Below are positions 1 to 6,258 of a stretch of DNA of 9,506 nucleotides, in pieces. Within the stretch, counting starts at the first letter, position 1. Each line of letters starts with the position of its first letter. This DNA is from Planctomycetes bacterium UBA4800 (GTDB lineage Bacteria; Planctomycetota; UBA8108; UBA8890; UBA8898), in the NCBI GenBank assembly GCA_002402755.1, contig DHGK01000315.1, positions 5,792 through 15,297 on the forward strand, read 5' to 3'. The notes beneath the pieces were generated by a model. That model did no database searches. It was given only the letters and a program-made list of their open reading frames with translations, and was not told the origin of the DNA. The position numbers and the translations under genes are program-made.

Positions 1-3000
1 CGCGGCCTCGCGTTCCGCCACGCGGCGCGGACCTTCATGGACAACCGCGAGCCGCTCCTGCGCTCCGACTGGACGACGTACCGCGGCGGCGCCGTGGTGT
101 TCCGCGGCGCGGAGGACTCGGCCGTCGAGGAGTGCGACTTCGACCAGCTCGGCGGCAACGCCGTGTTCGCCGACGGCTACAACCGCCGGATCGCCGTGCG
201 CGGCTGCCTCGTTCGCGAGTGCGGCGCGAACGGCATCGCCTTCGTCGGCGACCCCCGCGCGGTCCGGAGCCCGCTCTTCAACTACGGGGCGGGTTTCGAT
301 TACGCGGAGCTCGACCGGACGCCGGGCCCCGCCGGCGAGGACTTCCCCGCCGACTGCCTCGTCGAGGACTGCCTCATCACGCGCAGCGGCCGCGTCGAGA
401 AGCAGACCGCGCCCGTGCAGATTTCGATGGCGCAGGGCATCACCGTGCGGCACTGCTCGATCTACGACGTGCCCCGTGCGGGCATCAACATCGGCGACGG
501 GTGCTGGGGAGGCCACGTCATCGAGCACTGCGACGTCTTCGACACGGTGCTCGAGACGGGCGACCACGGCAGCTTCAATTCGTGGGGGCGGGACCGGTAC
601 TGGCACCCCGACACGCGCGTCGTGAACCGCGAGGTCGCGGCGGATCCCGCCCTGCCGGTCCTGGACATGGTCCGGCCCACGGTGCTCCGGCGCAACCGCT
701 GGCGCTGCGACCACGGCTGGGACATCGATCTGGATGACGGCTCGAGCTGCTACGTGATCTGCGACAACCTCCTCCTCCGCGGCGGGCTGAAGATGCGCGA
801 GGGCTACGGGCGCGTCGCGACGAACAACGTCATCGTCGGCAACAGCCTGCACCCGCACGTCTGGTTCGAGAAGAGCGGCGATGTCTTCGCGCGCAACATC
901 GTGATGGGCGCCTATCAGCCGGCCCTGATGCACGTCGCGCCGTGGGGCAAGGAGATCGACCGCAACCTGTTCGCGACCGGCGAGACCGACCGTGTGAAGT
1001 TCGCCGGCAAGGGCTGCGATGCGAATTCGCTCGCGGGAGATCCGCTGTTCGTCGACGCCGCGAAGGGCGACTTCCGCGTCCGGGAAGGCTCGCCGGCGCT
1101 CGCCCTCGGCTTCGTCAACTTCCCGATGGACGGGTTCGGGGTGCGCTCGCCGCGCTTGAGGGCGATGGTGCGGACGCCGGCCATCCCCGCGGTCGACCAC
1201 CTGGATGCCGGCGGGGGGGCGCCGGCGGAGGCGCCGCGGATTGCATGGCAGGGGGCGAGCCTCCGCGACCTCCTTCGGTACGAGTACTCCGCGCTCGGCG
1301 TGGCGGCGGACTCGGGCGGCGTGTTCGTCGACGAGGCTCAGGCGGAATCCCCGGCGTTCGGCGCGGGGTTGCGGCAGGGAGACTGCGTCCTGCGCGTGAA
1401 CGGACGGGCCGTCGCGGACGTGAGGCGGTTCCTCGACGCGGTCGGCGCAGCCGCTCCGGCCGGGGATGTGGAACTCGGCCTCGTACGCAGCCAGCAACCG
1501 CTCGCGCTGCGCGTGAGCCTCGATGGCGCCGAGGCCGCGACGGCGCTCTGGTTCGACCGGCCGGCGGCGAGCTTCCGTGAGTCCCTGCCGCTCGGCAACG
1601 GACGCCTCGGCGCGATGGTGTTCGGCGGCACGGACGAGGAGCGCATCGTGCTCAACGAGAGCTCGATGTGGTCGGGTTCGCCCGAGGATTCCGACCGGCC
1701 CGACGCCCACGAGGCGCTGCCCGAAATCCGCCGCCTGCTCCTCGAGGGCAAGAACGTCGAGGCCGAGCAACTCGTCAACGCGAACTTCACCTGCCGGGGG
1801 AAGGGCTCGGGTCACGGAAGCGGCGCCGGCGTGCCGTTCGGGTGCTACCAGACGCTCGGCAACCTGCGCCTCGAGTTCGCGGGATCGGATCGGATCGTGC
1901 CCGCCATCTGGTTCCGGCGAGACGCGGCGTCGGAGGAGGACGCGGTCCGGCAGGCGGAGTCGGACGGCGGCGACGACTGGCAGGCGGTCGAGATGCGGGG
2001 CGCGCTTCTCGACATTCCGGTCGGGCAGTGGAAGCTCTTCCGAGCGACGTTCGAGGTCGAGAAAGGAGCCCGGGACGACTGGGCGGTCGAGTTCGGCGCG
2101 CTCGACGACACGAGCATCGTCCTCGTGAACGGCCGCGAGATCGGCCGGACGCGGCCCGCGGGCTGGGAGGGGCCGCACCGCCTGGCGTGCGGCGATGCGG
2201 TGAAGCCGGGCGCCAACGTCCTCACCTTCGCCGTGTCCAACATCGGCGGGCCGGGCCGCATGGCCGGCGATGTCCGCCTCGTGCGCGGCGCCGCGGCCGG
2301 CTCGTACCGGCGCGAGCTCGATCTCGCGCGGGCGGTCGCGCGGGTCGAGTACGAACGGCAAGGCATCCGTTACGAGCGCACGCACTTCGTCAGCGCGCCC
2401 GACGAGGTGTTCGTATCGCGATTGACCGCATCGCGGCCGGGGTCGCTCTCCTTCACCGTGTCGCTCGACCGGCCGGAGCGGTTCACGACCGCCGCCGCCG
2501 GCCCGAACGAGCTGCTGATGACGGGCACGCTGAACGACGGGCGCGGCGGCCGGGGCGTCGCCTACGCCGCGCGGCTTCGCGTGCTCGCGCCGGGCGGGAG
2601 CGTGACGGCGCAGGCGAACCGTCTCGTCGTGAGCGGCGCGGATGACGTCGTCCTGCTGCTGGCGGCCGCCACGGATTATCGCGGCTTTGCCGGGCGGCAA
2701 CTGGCGGACCCGATCGCCGCCGCGACGGCGGATCTCGAACGGGCCGCCGCCCGTTCGTTCGACGAGCTCCGCCGCGAGCACCTCCGCGACTTCCGCGGCT
2801 GGTTCGACCGCGTGGAGCTGCGCCTGCCGGCGACCGCGAACAGCGCGCTTCCCACGGACCGGCGGCTCGCGGGGTTCGCCGGGGGCGCGCCCGATCCCGC
2901 GCTCGCGGCGCTGTACTTCGACTTCGGCCGCTATCTTCTCATCAGCTCATCTCGGCCGGGGGGCCTGCCCGCCAACCTGCAGGGCGTCTGGGCCGAGGAG

Positions 3001-4191
3001 ATCCAGACGCCCTGGAACGGCGACTGGCATCTGGACATCAACGTGCAGATGAACTACTGGCCCGCCGAGGTCTGCAACCTCTCCGAGCTGCACGAGCCGC
3101 TCCACAAGCTCGTCGCCTCGCTGGTCGAGCCGGGCCGCAGGACGGCGAAGGCGTACTACGACGCCCGCGGCTGGGTCGCCCACGTCATCACGAACGCCTG
3201 GGGCTTCACCTCGCCCGGCGAGCACGCGGGCTGGGGCGCGACCGTCAGCGGCTCCGCGTGGCTCTGCCAGCACCTCTGGGAGCACTACGCCTTCACGCTC
3301 GACCGGGAGTTCCTCGCGTGGGCCTACCCGGTCCTGAAGGAGTCGGCGCTCTTCTACCTCGACAACCTCGTCGAGGAGCCGAAACGCAAGTGGCTCGTGA
3401 CCGCGCCGTCCAACTCGCCCGAGAACGCGTTCAGGCTCCCGGACGGCGGAACGGCGCACGTCTGCCTCGGGCCGACCGTCGACATGCAGCTCCTCCGCGA
3501 GCTCTTCGGCAACACGGCCCGCGCCGCCGAGATTCTCGGCGTCGACGAGGAGCTGCGCCGCGAGCTCGCGGAGAAGCGCGCCCGGCTCGCGCCCAACCAG
3601 ATCGGGCCGGACGGCCGTTTGCAGGAGTGGCTGGAGCCGTACCCCGAGCCCGAGCCGACTCATCGCCACACGTCGCACATGTACGGACTGCACCCCGGGT
3701 ACGAGATCACGCGGCGCGGCACGCCCGAGCTGGCCGCCGCTTGCCGCAAGTCGCTCGACGCGCGCGGCGATGACAGCAACGGCTGGGCGCTCGCCTGGCG
3801 CATGAGCTTCTGGGCGCGCCTGGGCGACGGGGACCGCGCGCACAAGCTGCTCGCGACCCTGCTGCGCCCCGCCGGCGGGGGGAGCGGCTCGCTGCCCAAT
3901 CTCTTCGACTCCTGCCCGCCGTTCCAGATCGACGGCAACTTCGGCGGCTGCGCCGGGATTGCGGAGATGCTGCTCCAGTCGCACGCGGGCGAGATCGAGC
4001 TCTTGCCCGCGCTTCCGGCGGCGTGGCCGTCGGGCTCCGTGAAGGGCCTGCGCGCCCGCGGCGGCTTCACGGTCGACCTGGCGTGGCGGGACGGCAAGGT
4101 CACGGACTACCGGATCCGCTCGGCCGAGCCGCGCGAGGTCGCGGTGCGCGTGAACGGCGAGGCGCGGCAGGTCCGTTCGAGCGCGCAGTGA
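1..4191 (+). CDS. Beta-helix / PDZ / GH95 alpha-L-fucosidase-family fusion protein (5'-truncated by window edge)
   Basis: Probably an extracytoplasmic inverting glycosidase removing terminal alpha-L-fucose or alpha-L-galactose. The frame is open from base 1 (RGLAFRHAARTF precedes the Met at 37) and stays in beta-helix sequence, so the real start and any signal peptide lie upstream; residues are numbered from Met 37. Residues 1-380 are a right-handed parallel beta-helix with repeated VxxC turns. Residues 408-500 are a PDZ domain (GVFVDEAQAESPAFGAGLRQ, then GDCVLRVNG). GH95 follows: N-terminal beta-sandwich from 504 (LPLGNGRLGAMVFGG), (alpha/alpha)6 barrel from about 920, C-terminal beta domain from about 1318. 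Family landmarks are DINVQMNYWPAE (D1000, N1002), PSNSPEN (E1129, likely general acid), HRHTSHMYGLHPG (1209-1221) and QIDGNFGG (D1299, likely base side). A domain of about 140 residues (615-753) interrupts the sandwich. GH95 assignment is firm; substrate and beta-helix role are not. Confidence 0.9.
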   Translation, partial: RGLAFRHAARTFMDNREPLLRSDWTTYRGGAVVFRGAEDSAVEECDFDQLGGNAVFADGYNRRIAVRGCLVRECGANGIAFVGDPRAVRSPLFNYGAGFDYAELDRTPGPAGEDFPADCLVEDCLITRSGRVEKQTAPVQISMAQGITVRHCSIYDVPRAGINIGDGCWGGHVIEHCDVFDTVLETGDHGSFNSWGRDRYWHPDTRVVNREVAADPALPVLDMVRPTVLRRNRWRCDHGWDIDLDDGSSCYVICDNLLLRGGLKMREGYGRVATNNVIVGNSLHPHVWFEKSGDVFARNIVMGAYQPALMHVAPWGKEIDRNLFATGETDRVKFAGKGCDANSLAGDPLFVDAAKGDFRVREGSPALALGFVNFPMDGFGVRSPRLRAMVRTPAIPAVDHLDAGGGAPAEAPRIAWQGASLRDLLRYEYSALGVAADSGGVFVDEAQAESPAFGAGLRQGDCVLRVNGRAVADVRRFLDAVGAAAPAGDVELGLVRSQQPLALRVSLDGAEAATALWFDRPAASFRESLPLGNGRLGAMVFGGTDEERIVLNESSMWSGSPEDSDRPDAHEALPEIRRLLLEGKNVEAEQLVNANFTCRGKGSGHGSGAGVPFGCYQTLGNLRLEFAGSDRIVPAIWFRRDAASEEDAVRQAESDGGDDWQAVEMRGALLDIPVGQWKLFRATFEVEKGARDDWAVEFGALDDTSIVLVNGREIGRTRPAGWEGPHRLACGDAVKPGANVLTFAVSNIGGPGRMAGDVRLVRGAAAGSYRRELDLARAVARVEYERQGIRYERTHFVSAPDEVFVSRLTASRPGSLSFTVSLDRPERFTTAAAGPNELLMTGTLNDGRGGRGVAYAARLRVLAPGGSVTAQANRLVVSGADDVVLLLAAATDYRGFAGRQLADPIAAATADLERAAARSFDELRREHLRDFRGWFDRVELRLPATANSALPTDRRLAGFAGGAPDPALAALYFDFGRYLLISSSRPGGLPANLQGVWAEEIQTPWNGDWHLDINVQMNYWPAEVCNLSELHEPLHKLVASLVEPGRRTAKAYYDARGWVAHVITNAWGFTSPGEHAGWGATVSGSAWLCQHLWEHYAFTLDREFLAWAYPVLKESALFYLDNLVEEPKRKWLVTAPSNSPENAFRLPDGGTAHVCLGPTVDMQLLRELFGNTARAAEILGVDEELRRELAEKRARLAPNQIGPDGRLQEWLEPYPEPEPTHRHTSHMYGLHPGYEITRRGTPELAAACRKSLDARGDDSNGWALAWRMSFWARLGDGDRAHKLLATLLRPAGGGSGSLPNLFDSCPPFQIDGNFGGCAGIAEMLLQSHAGEIELLPALPAAWPSGSVKGLRARGGFTVDLAWRDGKVTDYRIRSAEPREVAVRVNGEARQVRSSAQ
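1540..4191 (+). other. GH95 portion of the fusion, with an inserted jelly-roll domain at about 1879-2295
   Basis: This marks the catalytic part of the polypeptide. The GH95 N-terminal domain runs to LGNLRLEF (ends at residue 614) and resumes at YRRELDL (residue 757); in ordinary family members these two strands are separated by only a few residues. The intervening segment has the look of a galactose-binding-like beta-sandwich: a W-K-L-F-R-A-T-F strand, then FGALDDTSIVLVNG, then a GANVLTFAVSN strand and a Gly-rich turn. This resembles the sugar-binding domains of GH2 enzymes and of some sialate O-acetylesterases. What is seen is the interruption and the beta-sandwich pattern; a carbohydrate-binding role is inference. 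Confidence 0.65.
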
Positions 4192-4406
4192 GCTTCCTCA
4201 CGACCGGGAGACATGCGATGCCATGAACGCTGAATAATCATGTGCATTCGTGGGGCTGGACGCGTATGCCCCAAAGGAGCGGGATCACGGCGGTCTGGAG
4301 GCGGGCGCCGAGCGTGAGCACGGGCACCACCATTCACCGCCCGAAAGGCTGCGGCAAGCGTACCGCGGGGCCGCAGCGCGAGTGAGGGGCCCTGGAAAAA
4401 GGAATA

Positions 4407-4434
4407 TTGACAAGAGCGCCGCACGCACTACAAT
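4407..4434 (+). promoter_or_regulatory. Near-consensus sigma70-type promoter
   Basis: A perfect -35 box TTGACA (4407-4412) is followed after 16 bp by TACAAT (4429-4434), one mismatch from the -10 consensus. An A/T-rich stretch (AAAAAGGAATAT) sits directly upstream of the -35 box, like an UP element. The expected transcription start is near 4441. In DNA this GC-rich such a match is unlikely by chance. It should drive the secreted protein at 4660 and indicates that this gene is transcribed separately from the GH95 gene. Confidence 0.7.
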
Positions 4435-4645
4435 TCACTGTACGCAAGGGCAGGCGCATGTGCATGTGAGTTTGGTATTTGTCCGGGATGTGAGAGCCTG
4501 GTTTGTGTGCCGCTTGGACGAGCGGCGGAGAGACCTGTGCTCTGAGCGGAGTTGACGCACTCCCTGGGCGGCTCGCGGTGGTACGTGGATTGGGAGGGCG
4601 CTGTTGGCGAGGAGCGGATGACCTCGAGGTCTGTCGCTCTTGGAG

Positions 4646-4652
4646 AAGGAGG
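4646..4652 (+). promoter_or_regulatory. Ribosome binding site deciding the start at 4660
   Basis: AAGGAGG is a full Shine-Dalgarno match. Two in-frame ATGs follow, at 4654 and 4660. Only the second has workable spacing (7 nt); the first would leave a single base between site and start. The choice also gives a clean signal peptide beginning MRKRLF. Confidence 0.8.
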
Positions 4653-4659
4653 TATGTGT

Positions 4660-5775
4660 ATGCGTAAGCGTCTCTTCTCAGCGTTGGTCGTCAGCGTGTG
4701 TACTTTGTCGTTCACCTTGCCGGCATCCGCCACGATTCACTTCGAGTTTGTGGATATGACGGCCGACTGCACCCACTACGAGATTCACGTCACAGGAACG
4801 ACAACGACGACGGTGGCGGTCGAGTATCTCGCCTGTTACGTCTTCTCCATCGAAGACGAGATTGTAGCCGAAGGTTGCGCGGCGGTCACCATCCCGCCGA
4901 ACTCCTCGGTCAATCTCGTGATCAATGAGCCCTGGACCGCGTTGCCGTGCGGCGCCTTCACCGTCACAGGCGGTATCTCGCTCGTGCCTGCCAAGAGCAC
5001 GCACCCTTATTTCGAATTCGAATTCGAACCGGCCGATCTGGATTGTCCGTGTGAGTGCGAGGCGTCGCTCGACGCGGAGCTGATCGCCGACTGCGACGGC
5101 TACGCAATCAAGGTCACGGGGTCAACCGAGGTCGTGTATCGCGCCACGTATGCCATCTCCATCGGGGACGAGATCGTCGCCCAAGGGACGGACGAGGAGA
5201 TCGCCGCGAATCCTGCGGTCGATTGCATTCTCGCCGGGTTATGGATTGTACCGCCGTGCGGCGTCTTCACCGTCACAGGCGAGCTCTCGCTTACGCCGCC
5301 CCAAGGGAGTTCCTGTCCTCCCTTCGACTTCGTATTCGCCCCGATCGACCTCGATTGCCCGTGCGATTACGATTCGCCGGGGACGGGGACTCCCGGCTAC
5401 TGGAAGAATCATCCCGAGGCATGGCCGGTGGAGGCGGAGTATCTTGAGGTCGGCTGTGTCGTGTATACTCAGGCCGACGCCGTTGCGCTGATGTGGGAGG
5501 CGGGCGGAAACGACAAGCTGCACACGATGTTCAACGCGCTCGTTGCCGCCAAGCTCAACGTGCTGATCGGCAACGATCCAACCTGCATCGCGGATACGAT
5601 CGACGCAGCCGATGTCTGGATGTGTGTGTACGGCCCCATTGGCGAGGCCATCGTCACCGCGGGCGGCAAGGCTTCTCCCTGGCGCAGCGGAGAGCCGCTC
5701 TACGAGACTCTCGATGCGTACAACAACGGACTTCTGTGTGCGCCGTCCCGTGATGCGATGGAAGCTGAAGAGTAG
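4660..5775 (+). CDS. Secreted protein of unknown function: two tandem repeats plus GYWKNHPEAWP domain
   Basis: A 371-residue exported protein whose function I do not recognise. Residues 1-24 form a typical Sec signal peptide (MRKRLFSALVVSVCTLSFTL, then PASA), with cleavage expected after Ala24. Residues 27-131 and 134-235 are two copies of one Cys-containing beta-rich domain; both end in CGxFTVTGxxSL...F(E/D)FxFxPxDLDCPC. A glycine/threonine linker leads to TPGYWKNHPEAWP (244-256), the signature of a C-terminal domain seen in many exported bacterial proteins without assigned function; that domain continues to about residue 364 (YTQADAVAL, AAKLNVLIG). The even-numbered cysteines suggest disulfides outside the cytoplasm. 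The gene has its own strong promoter and ribosome site and probably ends at the hairpin at 5879-5908. Third codon positions carry noticeably more A/T than in the neighbouring genes, which could mean recent acquisition. Gene call is firm; role unknown. Confidence 0.9.
   Translation: MRKRLFSALVVSVCTLSFTLPASATIHFEFVDMTADCTHYEIHVTGTTTTTVAVEYLACYVFSIEDEIVAEGCAAVTIPPNSSVNLVINEPWTALPCGAFTVTGGISLVPAKSTHPYFEFEFEPADLDCPCECEASLDAELIADCDGYAIKVTGSTEVVYRATYAISIGDEIVAQGTDEEIAANPAVDCILAGLWIVPPCGVFTVTGELSLTPPQGSSCPPFDFVFAPIDLDCPCDYDSPGTGTPGYWKNHPEAWPVEAEYLEVGCVVYTQADAVALMWEAGGNDKLHTMFNALVAAKLNVLIGNDPTCIADTIDAADVWMCVYGPIGEAIVTAGGKASPWRSGEPLYETLDAYNNGLLCAPSRDAMEAEE
4738..5364 (+). repeat. Tandem duplication inside the secreted protein (about 103 codons per unit)
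   Basis: The two units encode residues 27-131 and 134-235 of the protein at 4660. The best-preserved DNA is the block coding for PCGxFTVTG, at 4945-4972 and 5254-5281, which is nearly identical and offset by 309 bases (103 codons). Elsewhere the copies have diverged strongly at both DNA and protein level, so the duplication is old, with selection holding the cysteine and strand positions. Confidence 0.8.
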
Positions 5776-5878
5776 AATCTCGGCGACCCTGTCAAACGCA
5801 TGAGGCGGTAGAGCGGCGGCTGAAGGAGATGCATCGCTGCGAGCCTCATGACGCTGCGGCGACTGCGCGTCGATGGCA

Positions 5879-5908
5879 CAACGCCCCGGCCGCGTGACCG
5901 GGGCGTTG
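5879..5908 (+). terminator. Strong hairpin, probable terminator of the secreted-protein gene
   Basis: A perfect 11-bp stem, CAACGCCCCGG (5879-5889) with CCGGGGCGTTG (5898-5908), closes an 8-nt loop about 100 bases after the stop codon at 5775. There is no T-run after either arm, so it is not a textbook intrinsic terminator. It lies between two converging transcription units and could stop transcription from both sides or stabilise 3' ends. Confidence 0.55.
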
Positions 5909-6215
5909 CGCTCATTCGGCGATCGGCTCCGCGGATCGCTTCAATCGCGCGCCTTGCCAGGGCGCCCGAGCAGGGCTTTCTGTGTGTCTCCGTGATTGCG
6001 GAACGGGGTACTCAGGGCGACTCCTCGCGCGGCATCGCGCTCACGAGATCCTCGACCTCGGCGCGCAGCCGGCGCATCTTGCCCGCCTCGTCCGGACGGT
6101 ACGGTTGTGTGTCTCCTTTCGCAGCGGACGTTGTCCAGGCGGTCACCCGCCTTCCGGGAGGGGAGTTCTGCAACCGTCGTTCCCGCGGGAGACCCGGTCC
6201 GGAATGGCGAAGGCT

Positions 6216-6233
6216 CGCGGCGAACCCGCCGCG
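6216..6233 (-). terminator. Small hairpin after the minus-strand operon
   Basis: A perfect 7-bp GC stem (CGCGGCG, 6216-6222, with CGCCGCG, 6227-6233) with a 4-nt loop lies about 26 bases past the stop codon of the propeller gene on the minus strand. No U-tract follows. Hairpins like this arise easily in GC-rich DNA, so the call rests mainly on position. Confidence 0.3.
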
Positions 6234-6258
6234 GTCTGCCGCCCCCGGCGGCCGGCGG

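Larger units (their letters stand above)
4192..4659. other. Intergenic region and 5' leader upstream of the secreted GYWKNHP protein
   Basis: No convincing gene is seen here. The first 215 bases hold a 7-bp hairpin (4348-4354 with 4371-4377, 16-nt loop) with no T-run after it, so it is a poor candidate terminator for the GH95 gene. A promoter lies at 4407-4434. From the predicted transcription start near 4441 to the start codon at 4660 is a leader of about 220 nt, with a 6-bp hairpin (4509-4514 with 4521-4526), a perfect 12-bp palindrome (4620-4631) and an AAGGAGG ribosome binding site. Base composition is visibly less GC-rich than in the flanking GH95 gene. Confidence 0.6.
5776..6258. other. 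Spacer between convergent genes, with hairpins and a possible gene remnant
   Basis: No complete gene is supported here. Contents from left to right are: an 8-bp inverted repeat (5799-5806 with 5843-5850); the strong hairpin at 5879-5908; an 11-base direct repeat TGTGTGTCTCC at 5981-5991 and 6105-6115; a minus-strand coding-like stretch read from 6119 to a stop at 6012-6014; and a small hairpin at 6216-6233. The coding-like stretch has strongly GC-biased third positions and reads RRLRAEVEDLVSAMPREESP at its end, but no credible start codon with a ribosome site is present. It may be the tail of a decayed gene. Confidence 0.5.

Noticed and set aside
37..39. ATG at 37 as the true start of the large fusion gene
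   Set aside because: The same frame is open to base 1 and its residues continue the beta-helix family pattern; no ribosome site or signal peptide is present at 37.
2947..3984. Minus-strand open frame (345 codons) opposite the GH95 barrel
   Set aside because: Falls wholly within the conserved GH95 catalytic domain on the other strand and shows no domain signal.
4348..4377. Hairpin after the GH95 gene as its terminator
   Set aside because: The 7-bp stem has a 16-nt loop and no T-run, and lies about 157 bases past the stop; such stems are frequent in GC-rich DNA.
4250..4555. Small plus-strand open frame of 101 codons between the GH95 and secreted-protein genes
   Set aside because: No ribosome site or recognisable sequence, and it runs through the predicted promoter.
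4552..4659. TTG at 4552 (or ATG at 4654) as start of the secreted protein
   Set aside because: The extension has no domain or composition support and would bury the signal peptide; the AAGGAGG at 4646 is correctly spaced only for ATG 4660.
5011..5028. Perfect 18-base palindrome TTCGAATTCGAATTCGAA
   Set aside because: It encodes alternating Phe and Glu residues inside a gene; the palindrome follows from the repeated TTC GAA / TTC GAG codons and needs no regulatory role.
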